Source of the DNA: an uncultured Paraprevotella sp.
Lineage (GTDB): Bacteria > Bacteroidota > Bacteroidia > Bacteroidales > Bacteroidaceae
Length of the DNA: 34,432 nt
Assembly (NCBI GenBank): GCA_947177395.1
Contig: CAMWUI010000032.1
Location: 1-34,432, forward strand
Direction of reading: 5' to 3'
Both the position numbers and the translations under genes were made by a program. Every line of letters begins with the position of its first letter. Positions within the stretch are counted from its first letter, which is position 1. Shown here piece by piece: positions 16,739 through 24,941 of the stretch. Under the pieces are notes generated by a model, which worked only from the letters and a program-made list of their open reading frames with translations, was not told where the DNA came from and made no database searches.

Positions 16739-17803
16739 TCATTCCAATTGGAATCTCACCCACACTGCTTTGTGGTCGCTGGGCCAAATGCCCTTTGGCG
16801 TGACAAAGGCATCCCGGCTCGTTTCGCGTTTCCGTTCGCCCCGCCGGATGCAACTCTCCGGTCCTACGATCACGGCATCAGTCAGTTTCAGTCCTTTGCG
16901 GGGATAATAAAAGATATAGTCGATGCGTTCCCGTTCATCTGACAGCGGAGCCCATGTCAGTCTCTTTACATCGACATCGGGATTGTCCGCCGGGTATGTA
17001 TAGCCAGGATGCGTCACCGGATTGGGGAAACGGGTACGGTAAGCGTCTTTGAATCCGGCCTCCTGCAACCGCCATGTACAGGGCCAGGGTACGACGCAGT
17101 CGTGATGGTCGGCGCTGTCGCGTGTCGCTACCGTCCAGTCCAGATGCGAAGGCTCGTTGAAGTCGCCGCCCAGGAAGATGAGGCTACCGTGTTCCGCTTC
17201 CCGGCGGGCATCCTCCAGAAAGGCGGTCATGGCTTCGTCGCGCAACGACAGTTCGTTGCGGCGCAGAATTTCTTCCACGTCCGTAAGAGGCGCTTCCATG
17301 CGGTGCCAGTTGTTGCCGTCATACCCCCGTACTTCGTAATAAGTGTCGTTCTGATAGTCCAGATGGGCAGTATAGACCGTTGTCCGCCGTCCGTCGATTT
17401 CGGTTCCCAGTTTGTAGACAGTGCCGTGGTCGCCTTGTATGGGGAAGATGGTGGTGCTGTCGGTCAGCGGATATCGGCTTAGCAAACCGGAGTCGTAGCT
17501 GTAAAACGAATAATACGTGAGTCCCCGTTGCCGCAAGGATTCTGTAATGCGGTCGCAGAATCTCGTGTCGTGGTAGTTGCGCACTTCGCTCAGGGTGACG
17601 AAGGTGGGTTGTAGCCGGGCTATCTCGTCGGCCATGGCCTCATAGCCGCCTTTTACACTTGTTCCCTCCTGCCATACGTTGAATTGCAGTACGCTCACTT
17701 CGCGCTTTTTGGCCGACTGCCGGCCGGCGGCGCATCCGCCGCATATCAGGGTGCATCCCGCGGCGACGGTCAGCAGCCCGTATAAGAATGATTTCCGTTT
17801 CAT
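16739..17803 (-). CDS. Endonuclease/exonuclease/phosphatase-fold lipoprotein
   Basis: The product is 354 residues from Met at plus 17801-17803 (MKRKSF); a longer frame to 17842 would start upstream of the probable transcription start. The N-terminus has a hydrophobic core ending in Cys (ICGGC), best read as an SPII lipoprotein signal. The fold signature is clear: VSVLQFNVWQEG, then VTLSEVRN (metal Glu), LGGDFNEPSHLDW (Asp and Asn) and PSDHKAVWVRF (Asp-His). This metal-dependent phosphoesterase superfamily includes nucleases, sphingomyelinases and inositol phosphatases. Export from the cytoplasm favours a phosphodiesterase acting on extracellular lipid, nucleotide or sugar phosphates; the substrate cannot be told. 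Confidence 0.8.
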   Translation of the reverse strand: MKRKSFLYGLLTVAAGCTLICGGCAAGRQSAKKREVSVLQFNVWQEGTSVKGGYEAMADEIARLQPTFVTLSEVRNYHDTRFCDRITESLRQRGLTYYSFYSYDSGLLSRYPLTDSTTIFPIQGDHGTVYKLGTEIDGRRTTVYTAHLDYQNDTYYEVRGYDGNNWHRMEAPLTDVEEILRRNELSLRDEAMTAFLEDARREAEHGSLIFLGGDFNEPSHLDWTVATRDSADHHDCVVPWPCTWRLQEAGFKDAYRTRFPNPVTHPGYTYPADNPDVDVKRLTWAPLSDERERIDYIFYYPRKGLKLTDAVIVGPESCIRRGERKRETSRDAFVTPKGIWPSDHKAVWVRFQLE

Positions 17804-17826
17804 GGTCGATGTGTTAAGGTGGAATA

Positions 17827-17858
17827 CAAAGGTACGTAACATTCATTTCTCTTTCAAC
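17827..17858 (-). promoter_or_regulatory. Promoter of the phosphatase-fold lipoprotein gene
   Basis: On the minus strand TACCTTTG (plus 17827-17834) matches the -7 box, and TTG (plus 17856-17858) lies 21 bases upstream. The leader is about 20 bases, which supports the start at 17803. Confidence 0.6.
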
Positions 17859-17897
17859 TTCCTGCCTTAATTCTTTTTCCAGAATCTTATTTTTGCC

Positions 17898-17905
17898 TAC
17901 TTTTG
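17898..17905 (+). promoter_or_regulatory. -7 box of the exonuclease III gene
   Basis: TACTTTTG matches TAnnTTTG, 23 bases before the ATG at 17928. A second match, TATTTTTG, is at 17888-17895. Neither has a clear -33 TTG. Confidence 0.5.
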
Positions 17906-17927
17906 CAACCGTCAAATAAAATATGCT

Positions 17928-18683
17928 ATGAAGTTTATCTCTTGGAATGTCAATGGACTGCGGGCTTGTTGCGACAAAGGGTTCCGCGAAGCTTTTACTG
18001 CTCTCGATGCCGATTTCTTTTGTCTGCAGGAAACGAAAATGCAGTCCGGCCAGCTGGATTTGTCCTTTCCCGGTTATGAATCGTATTGGAACTATGCGGA
18101 AAAGAAAGGATATTCCGGTACGGCTGTATTCGCGCGCCATACTCCTCTGTCCGTGCGTTATGGCATGGGAGTGGAGGAACACGACCACGAAGGGCGTATC
18201 ATTACACTGGAGATGCAGGATTTTTTCCTCGTGACGGTGTATGTCCCCAATTCGCAGGATGAGTTGCGGCGGTTGGACTATCGCATGCGGTGGGAAGAGG
18301 ATTTCAGGGCTTTTCTGTTGCAGCTGGATGCCCGGAAACCGGTTGTGGTGTGCGGTGACCTCAATGTGGCCCATCGGGAAATAGACCTTCGCAATCCGAA
18401 GACGAACCGTCGCAATGCCGGTTTCACGGATGAGGAGCGCGGCAAGTTCGGTCTGTTGCTGGAATCCGGTTTTACCGATACGTTCCGCTTTTTCTATCCC
18501 GACCTGGAAGACGCTTATTCGTGGTGGTCTTATCGCTTCCGTGCCCGGGAGAAGAACGCCGGATGGCGCATTGATTATTTTCTCGTGTCCGCCCGGCTGA
18601 ACGACCGCCTGCTGGGAGCCGCCATACACAATGACGTGTTCGGTTCCGATCATTGTCCGGTGGAGGTGGAGATTGCCTTATGA
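17928..18683 (+). CDS. xth: Exodeoxyribonuclease III / AP endonuclease
   Basis: This is a base-excision repair enzyme that cuts at abasic sites and degrades double-stranded DNA 3-prime to 5-prime. The 251 residues fit the ExoIII family. All active-site blocks are present: SWNVNGLRA (Asn7), QETK (Glu35, metal), GDLNVAH (Asp144 and Asn146) and GSDHCPVEV (Asp241-His242). The NRRNAGFTDEER and WRIDYFLVS segments are also typical. There is no signal peptide, so it is cytosolic, unlike the divergent gene of the same superfamily. Confidence 0.95.
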   Translation: MKFISWNVNGLRACCDKGFREAFTALDADFFCLQETKMQSGQLDLSFPGYESYWNYAEKKGYSGTAVFARHTPLSVRYGMGVEEHDHEGRIITLEMQDFFLVTVYVPNSQDELRRLDYRMRWEEDFRAFLLQLDARKPVVVCGDLNVAHREIDLRNPKTNRRNAGFTDEERGKFGLLLESGFTDTFRFFYPDLEDAYSWWSYRFRAREKNAGWRIDYFLVSARLNDRLLGAAIHNDVFGSDHCPVEVEIAL

Positions 18684-18714
18684 CGGTCGGGCTGTGATTC
18701 TTGCGGGAGACGAA

Positions 18715-18748
18715 CGCGGATGTCCTCGGAGGGCCGAAGACATCCGCG
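18715..18748. terminator. Hairpin between convergent xth and Smr genes
   Basis: CGCGGATGTC at 18715-18724 pairs perfectly with GACATCCGCG at 18739-18748, and the inner bases TCGG/CCGA extend the stem. There is no T run on either side, so it is a strong hairpin in terminator position but not a canonical intrinsic terminator. Confidence 0.55.
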
Positions 18749-18768
18749 TATCAGCAATGCTCCTTATT

Positions 18769-19908
18769 TTATCCGTGAATCGTCACTAAAGTGGCGCCGA
18801 AGCCGTATTCGCGGAAGGAAGCGTCCTGGTAGGCACATGACTTGTACTTGTGTTTCAGTTCCTTGATGATGGCGTTGCGCAATACTCCTTCGCCCTTTCC
18901 GTGGATAAACACGATTTTTTTGCCTTTGTCCGCAAGGTGTTCGTCCATTACGCTGCGGAACTTTTTTAGCTGCACTTCCAATATCTCGCTGTTGCTCATT
19001 CCGTTTATGTTGTCCAGCAACTCGTGGATGTGCAGGTCGATTTCCAGCGGTCCGCTGTCCTTGGCCGGTTTGCGGGCCGGTTGTGCAGCAGGCCGTTCGT
19101 CACGGTTTTTCTTCAGCAGGGCTTCCTGCAGCTGGGAGGCGTTCACGAATACCTGGCGGGCCGGGACATCGTCGCGCACGATGTCGTAGAGCAAAGTCGG
19201 TTCTTCGAAGAAGTCTGAGTTGCGGAACGTGTGCAGTTTGTAGAATTTTACGGTGTCGATGCGCAATTCCACTTGTGCGACCGGTTTCAGCAGGAATGTC
19301 TTTTCCTTTTTGAGAGCCATGCATTGTATGCACACGTGTTCCAGCTCATTCAGTTGCGACCGGTCAAACTCCTCGATAAACAGTTTCGTGTTCGGTTCGG
19401 CCTCTCCCTCAAAACGGGCTCGCCAACTGGTTCCCTCGGCACTTAGATAAGTGAAGTTGACATAAAAATTACTGTCATTCACGAGATAGGCCTCGAATGT
19501 AGTGGAGCTCATCTGTTTAGGCTCCACGGGAACGAAAGCGAGAAACACGTTCAGTTTTTCCCCTTCGCGCCGTTCTTCCGGATGAGGCTTGAATGTGATA
19601 GGTTTGTCATCCTCGTCGTCGTCGAACGCATGGACATACGTGTCGGGCTTCTCCGAGCGGAAGCGTCCGCTGGGTTGGCCGCCTCCGTTAAATCCGCTGC
19701 CGTAGGAACCTTTCATCTGGTTCCGCTCGCCGGTGTTTACCCGCGCTATGTTGTAGTCGTCCGTTTCGATGACCACGCATTCCCGCACGGGCATCGGTAT
19801 GTCGAACCCGTCCTCGTCGCGTACGAGCACGATGTTCTTGTCTTGGAATCCGGTGACGGTTCCGCCGCCCACCTCGCTTAAAAATCTGACTTTATCTCCT
19901 ATTTTCAT
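18769..19908 (-). CDS. DUF2027 and Smr domain protein
   Basis: The product is 379 residues from Met at plus 19906-19908 ([10 protein letters not shown]); the longer frame to 19986 crosses the promoter. The N-terminal 45 residues look like a small SH3-like barrel ([18 protein letters not shown]), followed by a flexible Gly-rich and acidic linker (about 60-110), the DUF2027 beta-rich middle (about 115-260), and a C-terminal Smr domain with DLHIH (291-295) and HGKGEG (336-341). Smr domains are nucleic-acid endonucleases related to the tail of MutS2. The DUF2027-Smr pairing is a known Bacteroidota arrangement of unclear role. It is transcribed divergently from queA. Confidence 0.85.
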   Translation of the reverse strand: MKIGDKVRFLSEVGGGTVTGFQDKNIVLVRDEDGFDIPMPVRECVVIETDDYNIARVNTGERNQMKGSYGSGFNGGGQPSGRFRSEKPDTYVHAFDDDEDDKPITFKPHPEERREGEKLNVFLAFVPVEPKQMSSTTFEAYLVNDSNFYVNFTYLSAEGTSWRARFEGEAEPNTKLFIEEFDRSQLNELEHVCIQCMALKKEKTFLLKPVAQVELRIDTVKFYKLHTFRNSDFFEEPTLLYDIVRDDVPARQVFVNASQLQEALLKKNRDERPAAQPARKPAKDSGPLEIDLHIHELLDNINGMSNSEILEVQLKKFRSVMDEHLADKGKKIVFIHGKGEGVLRNAIIKELKHKYKSCAYQDASFREYGFGATLVTIHG

Positions 19909-19929
19909 AAATTTGCTTTTTACTCTCCG

Positions 19930-19937
19930 CAAAGATA
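19930..19937 (-). promoter_or_regulatory. -7 box of the DUF2027-Smr gene
   Basis: On the minus strand TATCTTTG is a perfect -7 box, 21 bases upstream of the start. It sits two bases from the queA -7 box on the other strand. Confidence 0.55.
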
Positions 19938-19939
19938 CG

Positions 19940-19947
19940 TAATTTTG
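19940..19947 (+). promoter_or_regulatory. -7 box of queA
   Basis: TAATTTTG matches TAnnTTTG and predicts a start near 19954, only about 15 bases before the ATG at 19969. This excludes the in-frame TTG at 19945 as the start. TTTG occurs at 19912-19915, but the spacer of 24 is too long to be convincing. Confidence 0.5.
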
Positions 19948-19968
19948 CAAGACTTTAACGCACTGCAC

Positions 19969-21228
19969 ATGCAAGAAACCAAACATATTCAGATAAAGGA
20001 CTATGATTACGAGTTGCCCGACGGGCGTATTGCAAAATATCCCCTGCCGGAACGCGATGCGTCGAAACTATTAGTTTACGACCGGGGAAATATCCGTACG
20101 GAGCGTTTTACCGCGTTGCCCGGCCTGTTGCCGGAGGGAACGCTGATGGTGTTCAACAACACGAAGGTTGTCCAGGCCCGTCTGCATTTCCGTAAAGAGA
20201 CAGGGGCGCAGATAGAGGTGTTTTGTCTTGAACCGGTCGCTCCGAACGACTATGCATTGATGTTCAGTCAGGAGCATCGTTGCGGCTGGTTGTGCCTTGT
20301 GGGAAATCTGAAGAAATGGAAGACAGGGGAGTTGCGTCGCACAGTGACGGTGGGCGGACAGACGGTGACGTTGCGGGCTGTGCGGGGGGCGGATGCCGGT
20401 ACGAGCCATCGCATCGATTTCGAATGGGACGGTGATGGAGTTACATGGGCCGACATACTGGAGGCTGTGGGAGAGTTGCCTATACCGCCTTATCTGAACC
20501 GGCCCACGGAAGAGCGCGATAAGCAGACTTATCAGACGGTGTATTCCAAAGTGAAAGGCAGTGTGGCGGCTCCGACTGCCGGTCTGCATTTCACCGACCG
20601 CGTGCTGGAGGAACTGGACACGCGCGGTGTGGAGCGTGAAGAGGTGACTCTTCATGTGGGTGCGGGTACGTTTAAACCTGTGAAGAGTGACGAAATAGAA
20701 GGACATGAGATGCACACCGAATACATCAGCGTCTGCCGTCGCACGATAGAACGTCTGTTGGCTCACGGTTGCGGTTGTGTGGCCGTAGGCACCACATCGG
20801 TTCGCACGCTGGAGAGCCTGTATTATATAGGAGTGACGTTGCACGGACGTCCGGACGCGCCGGAGGAGGCGCTTCATGTGAGTCAGTGGATGCCCTATGA
20901 ATATGCGGAGCAGACCCGGCCGGCAGGTTCGGTGGATGACGGACGTCCCGAGGCACTCACAACGGAAGAGGCTTTGGGTGAGATTCTGGCTTATCTGGAA
21001 CGTAACGGGCTGGAGGCTCTGCACACGAGTACGCAGATTATCATCGCCCCCGGCTATGAGTTTCATGTTGTGCGTGCGATGGTTACCAATTTCCATCAGC
21101 CGCAGAGTACGTTGCTGTTGCTCGTTTCGGCTTTTGTGCATGGCGACTGGCGTTCCATTTATCGTTATGCGCTGGATTCCGGTTATCGTTTTCTCAGCTA
21201 TGGAGACAGCTCGTTGCTCATTCCCTGA
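19969..21228 (+). CDS. queA: tRNA preQ1(34) S-adenosylmethionine ribosyltransferase-isomerase
   Basis: QueA transfers the ribosyl moiety of SAM to preQ1 in tRNA to form epoxyqueuosine, the penultimate step of queuosine synthesis. The product is 419 residues, longer than the roughly 350 of the E. coli enzyme, with extra sequence in the second half. The family blocks are present: [64 protein letters not shown] and [11 protein letters not shown]. No preQ1 synthesis genes are nearby. The Nudix gene 41 bases downstream may be co-transcribed. Confidence 0.93.
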   Translation: MQETKHIQIKDYDYELPDGRIAKYPLPERDASKLLVYDRGNIRTERFTALPGLLPEGTLMVFNNTKVVQARLHFRKETGAQIEVFCLEPVAPNDYALMFSQEHRCGWLCLVGNLKKWKTGELRRTVTVGGQTVTLRAVRGADAGTSHRIDFEWDGDGVTWADILEAVGELPIPPYLNRPTEERDKQTYQTVYSKVKGSVAAPTAGLHFTDRVLEELDTRGVEREEVTLHVGAGTFKPVKSDEIEGHEMHTEYISVCRRTIERLLAHGCGCVAVGTTSVRTLESLYYIGVTLHGRPDAPEEALHVSQWMPYEYAEQTRPAGSVDDGRPEALTTEEALGEILAYLERNGLEALHTSTQIIIAPGYEFHVVRAMVTNFHQPQSTLLLLVSAFVHGDWRSIYRYALDSGYRFLSYGDSSLLIP

Positions 21229-21269
21229 AGACGATCCGGCATGTTGAATTTAAAGAACGACAGATTTAT

Positions 21270-21785
21270 ATGATTGCAACCCGACAGGATAACAGTGAGG
21301 AGATGTTTCCACTTGTTGACGAGGACGGAAATATCGTGGGGGCCGCCACGCGCGGTGAGTGTCACAGCGGTAGCAAATGGTTGCATCCCGTAGTACATCT
21401 GCATGTGTTTAACAGTCGTGGGGAACTCTACTTGCAGAAGCGTCCGGAATGGAAAGATATACAGCCAGGCCGGTGGGATACAGCTGTGGGCGGACATGTG
21501 GAACTGGGCGAGAGTGTGGAGACGGCATTGGAACGTGAGGCAGAAGAGGAACTGGGATTGAAAGGAATCCGGGCCGAACGGTTGACGCATTATGTGTTCG
21601 AGTCGTCCCGTGAGCGTGAACTGGTCTTTGTACATCGCTGTATATGGGATGGTGAGGTTCATCCCAGCACGGAGACGGCAGGCGGCCGTTTCTGGTCATC
21701 GGAGGAAATCCGTGCAAATATAGGAAAAGGGATCTTTACGCCTAACTTTGAACAGGAATACGATCGGTTCGGAAGTCTTGGATGA
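21270..21785 (+). CDS. Nudix hydrolase
   Basis: The 171-residue product has a complete Nudix box starting at Gly75 (GHVELGE, then TALEREAEEELGL to about 97), with the metal-binding REXXEE present at 89-94. The N-terminal MFPLVDEDGNIVGAATRGECH and WLHPVVHLHVFN segments resemble the IDI-like and YfcD-like Nudix branch, which handle isopentenyl or nucleoside diphosphate substrates. It is cytosolic. There is no promoter of its own in the 41-base gap after queA, so it is probably in the same transcript. The substrate is unknown. Confidence 0.88.
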   Translation: MIATRQDNSEEMFPLVDEDGNIVGAATRGECHSGSKWLHPVVHLHVFNSRGELYLQKRPEWKDIQPGRWDTAVGGHVELGESVETALEREAEEELGLKGIRAERLTHYVFESSRERELVFVHRCIWDGEVHPSTETAGGRFWSSEEIRANIGKGIFTPNFEQEYDRFGSLG

Positions 21786-22040
21786 ACTGCGGATGATATC
21801 GGCAGAGCGTGGCCGCTGTTTTTGGGCTACTGATAAAGAAAGCCAGTCGTTATTTGCTTTGTGTTATATGTGATTGAAACTTTTTGGAAATATTGGTGTG
21901 TTTTTAATTGTGTCTTATTCTTGCTTTGATTGTGCTTAATTAATTGGAGATAAGATTGTTGTATAAATCCTTGCTGCGTCTGTGTGTTTTGCTTTTGGAA
22001 AACATTAGAATTTTATAAACAAAAATACTTTCCTTTTTTC
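21786..22040. other. AT-rich intergenic stretch before nrdD
   Basis: No gene is supported in this 255-base stretch. It is clearly richer in A and T than its surroundings, with repeated TTG and TTTT runs. A GC-rich patch followed by TGTTTTT near 21805-21825 could end the queA-Nudix transcript, but the stem is weak. No TTGAT-type FNR site or NrdR box was convincing. Confidence 0.4.
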
Positions 22041-22071
22041 TTGTGCGTTCGGATGGAATGGACTACTTTTG
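22041..22071 (+). promoter_or_regulatory. Promoter of nrdD-nrdG
   Basis: TTG at 22041-22043, a 20-base spacer and TACTTTTG at 22064-22071 form a full consensus. The predicted start near 22075 fixes the nrdD start at 22160 rather than the in-frame ATG at 22043, which would lie upstream of the transcript. Confidence 0.7.
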
Positions 22072-22142
22072 TCTTTCGATAGAACGGGTTGTACCGCTAA
22101 ATTTTTTGTGTCTCCGTTCTATCGCTCTGCATAGAGAAAGAC
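22071..22142 (+). promoter_or_regulatory. Structured leader of nrdD
   Basis: CGATAGAACGG at 22077-22087 and CCGTTCTATCG at 22114-22124 form a perfect 11-base-pair stem with a 26-base loop. CTCT-GCAT-AGAG at 22125-22136 can form a second hairpin. GTCTTTC at 22071-22077 and GAAAGAC at 22136-22142 could close both into a three-way junction if the transcript began far enough upstream. Within the loop CCG at 22094-22096 can compete for CGG at 22085-22087. I do not recognise it as a known riboswitch class. It ends 17 bases before the nrdD ATG. Confidence 0.55.
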
Positions 22143-22159
22143 TAAAAACGTGGAACATA

Positions 22160-24373
22160 ATGATACAGACAGTTGTAAAGAGAGACGGGCGCATCGTCGG
22201 TTTCAATGAACAGAAAATCGCTGCCGCCGTGCGCAAGGCCATGATGCACACCGAGCAAGGAGAAGACATGGAACTGGTAAACCAGATAACGGACCGCATC
22301 GCCGTGCGGGGGAAGTCACAGATGACCGTGGAGGCTATTCAGGATGCCGTGGAGATGGAGCTTATGAAGAGTAGCCGCAAGGACGTGGCGCAGAAATATA
22401 TCGCCTATCGCAATCAGCGTAGCATCGCACGTAAGGCGAAGACACGCGACCTGTTTCTGGAGATTATCAACATCAAGTCGAACGATGTCACACGCGAGAA
22501 TGCCAATATGAACGCCGATACGCCGGCAGGCATGATGATGAAGTTTGCCAGTGAGACAACGAAACCTTTTGTCGATGATTATCTCCTGAGCGACGAAGTG
22601 CGTGAAGCTGTCAAAAACAATTATCTGCACATTCACGACAAGGATTATTATCCCACGAAAAGCCTTACTTGCGTGCAGCATCCGCTGGACAATGTGCTGA
22701 CCAACGGCTTTTCTGCCGGGCACGGCGAGTCACGTCCCGCCAAGCGCATCGAGACTGCGAGCATACTGGCCTGCATATCGCTTGAGACGGCGCAGAACGA
22801 GATGCACGGTGGTCAGGCCATTCCTGCTTTTGATTTCTATCTGGCTCCTTATGTACGCGCTACGTATATAGAGGAAATCAAAGTTCTGGAAGAATTGTAT
22901 GTGAGTGATTTTTCCGCGCTTTACCAGCGTCCTATCGACGACTATATTACCCGTCCGCTGGAATGGCTGGGCGGAGACGAACGGTTGGTGCAGCATGCTG
23001 TCAACAAGACCGTGGCTCGTGTGCATCAGGCTATGGAAGCGTTCATCCATAACATGAATACGATTCATTCCCGGGGGGGCAACCAGGTGGTGTTCAGTTC
23101 CATTAATTACGGAACGGATACTTCGGCCGAGGGACGTTGTATTATCCGGGAAATACTACGCAGTACCTACGAGGGTGTGGGCAATGGCGAAACAGCCATT
23201 TTTCCTATACAGATATGGAAGAAGAAACGAGGCGTGAGTTACCTGCCCGAAGACCGTAATTACGATCTCTACCAGTATGCCTGCAAGGTGACGGCCCGGC
23301 GGTTCTTCCCTAACTTCATCAACCTCGACGCTCCTTTCAACCGCAACGAACTTTGGAAAGCTGACGATCCGAAGCGTTACCTATGGGAAACGGCCACGAT
23401 GGGATGTCGCACACGCGTGTTTGAAAACCGTTTCGGTCCCAAGACTTCCATAGGTCGGGGTAACATTTCTTTTTCAACTGTTAATATTGTGCGCCTGGCC
23501 ATCGAATGTATGGACATTCCCGGACGTGAGGAACGTATTGCCGCCTTCTTTGCCCGTTTGGACAACATGCTTGAAGTGACGGCACGTCAGTTGCACGAAC
23601 GGTTTGATTTTCAGCGTACGGCTTTTGCCAAACAGTTTCCGCTCGTGATGAGCTCGCTTTGGTTGGGATGTGAGAAACTTTCGGGGGCCGACACCATAGC
23701 TCCGGTCATCAATCAGGGTACGCTCGGCATCGGTTTTATCGGATTGGCGGAATGCCTTGTGGCGCTTACAGGCAAGCATCACGGCGAGGATGCCGCTTCG
23801 CAGGAACTGGGACTGAAAATAGTGGCTTACATGCGTGACCGTGCAAATGAATTCTCCGAGCGTTACCAACACAATTACAGTGTGCTGGCGACTCCGGCCG
23901 AAGGGTTGTCCGGGCGTTTCACCCGCGGTGACCGTAAGAAATTCGGCATTCTGCCCGGCATTACCGACAGGGATTATTATACGAATTCCAATCACGTACC
24001 GGTGTATTATAAATGCAGTGCGCGTCACAAGGCGGAAATAGAAGCGCCTTATCATGATCTGACACGTGGCGGCCACATCTTCTATGTGGAAATCGACGGT
24101 GATGCCACCCACAATCCCGAGGCCATCATGCGTGTCGTGGATATGATGGATAAATATGACATCGGCTATGGCTCCGTAAATCATAACCGGAACCGGTGTA
24201 TGGCCTGCGGATACGAGGACGCCGAGGCTGACCTGAAAGCTTGTCCCCGTTGCGGAAGTACGCATATCGATCGTTTGCAACGCATTACGGGCTATCTCGT
24301 CGGGACAACAGACCGGTGGAACCAGGCGAAACTTGCGGAGCTGAATGATCGCGTCGTGCATGAAAACGGATAA
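22160..24373 (+). CDS. nrdD: Anaerobic ribonucleoside-triphosphate reductase
   Basis: This oxygen-sensitive class III reductase makes deoxynucleoside triphosphates using a glycyl radical. The product is 737 residues from ATG at 22160. The N-terminal ATP-cone (VVKRDGRIVGFNEQKIAAAVRKAM, about 4-27 onward) gives allosteric control. The barrel follows, with HIHDKDYYPTKSLTC and SRGGNQVVFSSINYG. The C-terminal zinc site is CMACGY...CPRCGS. The radical Gly is likely Gly711 in RITGYLVG, 27 residues from the end. The activase nrdG lies six bases downstream. A longer frame from 22043 overlaps the promoter and was rejected. Confidence 0.96.
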   Translation: MIQTVVKRDGRIVGFNEQKIAAAVRKAMMHTEQGEDMELVNQITDRIAVRGKSQMTVEAIQDAVEMELMKSSRKDVAQKYIAYRNQRSIARKAKTRDLFLEIINIKSNDVTRENANMNADTPAGMMMKFASETTKPFVDDYLLSDEVREAVKNNYLHIHDKDYYPTKSLTCVQHPLDNVLTNGFSAGHGESRPAKRIETASILACISLETAQNEMHGGQAIPAFDFYLAPYVRATYIEEIKVLEELYVSDFSALYQRPIDDYITRPLEWLGGDERLVQHAVNKTVARVHQAMEAFIHNMNTIHSRGGNQVVFSSINYGTDTSAEGRCIIREILRSTYEGVGNGETAIFPIQIWKKKRGVSYLPEDRNYDLYQYACKVTARRFFPNFINLDAPFNRNELWKADDPKRYLWETATMGCRTRVFENRFGPKTSIGRGNISFSTVNIVRLAIECMDIPGREERIAAFFARLDNMLEVTARQLHERFDFQRTAFAKQFPLVMSSLWLGCEKLSGADTIAPVINQGTLGIGFIGLAECLVALTGKHHGEDAASQELGLKIVAYMRDRANEFSERYQHNYSVLATPAEGLSGRFTRGDRKKFGILPGITDRDYYTNSNHVPVYYKCSARHKAEIEAPYHDLTRGGHIFYVEIDGDATHNPEAIMRVVDMMDKYDIGYGSVNHNRNRCMACGYEDAEADLKACPRCGSTHIDRLQRITGYLVGTTDRWNQAKLAELNDRVVHENG

Positions 24374-24379
24374 ACAGGA

Positions 24380-24868
24380 ATGATATCAGTCATAAAGATA
24401 GTGGAAGACACTACGGTCGATGGACCGGGGTTTAGAACGACTGTCTATGCCGCCGGTTGTCCCAATGCCTGTCCGGGATGTCACAATCCCCAGTCGTGGG
24501 ATATCGGGGCGGGGCGCATGATGAGCACGGACGAAATAATGGCGGTGATTCGTGCGGATGAGTTTGCCGACGTGACTTTCAGCGGTGGCGATCCGATGTT
24601 TCAGCCGGAGGGCTTCGCGGAACTTGCGAAAGCAATCAAGAATGAGACCGGCAAGAACATCTGGTGCTATACCGGTTATACGTTCGAACATCTTTGTCGT
24701 GACGACCGTCAGTCGGAACTTCTGCAATGGATTGACGTGTTGGTGGACGGTCCTTATGTCGAATCCCAGCGCGACCGGAATATCCTTTTTCGTGGCAGTC
24801 GCAACCAGCGGTTGATCGACGTACAGGCATCCCTGCGCAAGGGCAGCGTGATTTTATATGCGCAGTAA
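24380..24868 (+). CDS. nrdG: Anaerobic ribonucleotide reductase activating protein (radical SAM)
   Basis: The 162-residue product is the usual length for NrdG. The radical SAM cluster motif Cys27-x3-Cys31-x2-Cys34 (AGCPNACPGCHNP) binds the 4Fe-4S that cleaves SAM to install the glycyl radical on NrdD. DGPGFRTTVY before it and TFSGGDPMFQ after it (SAM-binding GGD region) are standard. It is co-transcribed with nrdD across a six-base gap. The gene ends shortly before a perfect CTTTATAAAG palindrome at 24871-24880. Confidence 0.96.
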   Translation: MISVIKIVEDTTVDGPGFRTTVYAAGCPNACPGCHNPQSWDIGAGRMMSTDEIMAVIRADEFADVTFSGGDPMFQPEGFAELAKAIKNETGKNIWCYTGYTFEHLCRDDRQSELLQWIDVLVDGPYVESQRDRNILFRGSRNQRLIDVQASLRKGSVILYAQ

Positions 24869-24892
24869 GTCTTTATAAAGCGGCATTTTGTT

Positions 24893-24900
24893 TATATTTG
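24893..24900 (+). promoter_or_regulatory. Possible -7 box of the GH27 gene
   Basis: TATATTTG fits TAnnTTTG, 41 bases before the ATG at 24942. No -33 TTG is present at the right distance, so this is only a probable promoter. Confidence 0.4.
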
Positions 24901-24941
24901 TATCCGGAATAAAACACAGTATCATTTTTATTTTGGATGTC

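Noticed and set aside
16739..18683. Tandem duplication of one nuclease gene
   Set aside because: The two proteins share only the superfamily fold; one is an exported lipoprotein and the other is ordinary exonuclease III, on opposite strands.
20071..21141. A 356-codon minus-strand frame antisense to queA
   Set aside because: queA is unmistakable on the other strand, and the antisense translation has no family features.
22043..24373. Upstream start for nrdD
   Set aside because: The ATG at 22043 overlaps the -33 element of a consensus promoter whose start is near 22075, and the NrdD family begins at the internal Met (MIQTVVKRDG).
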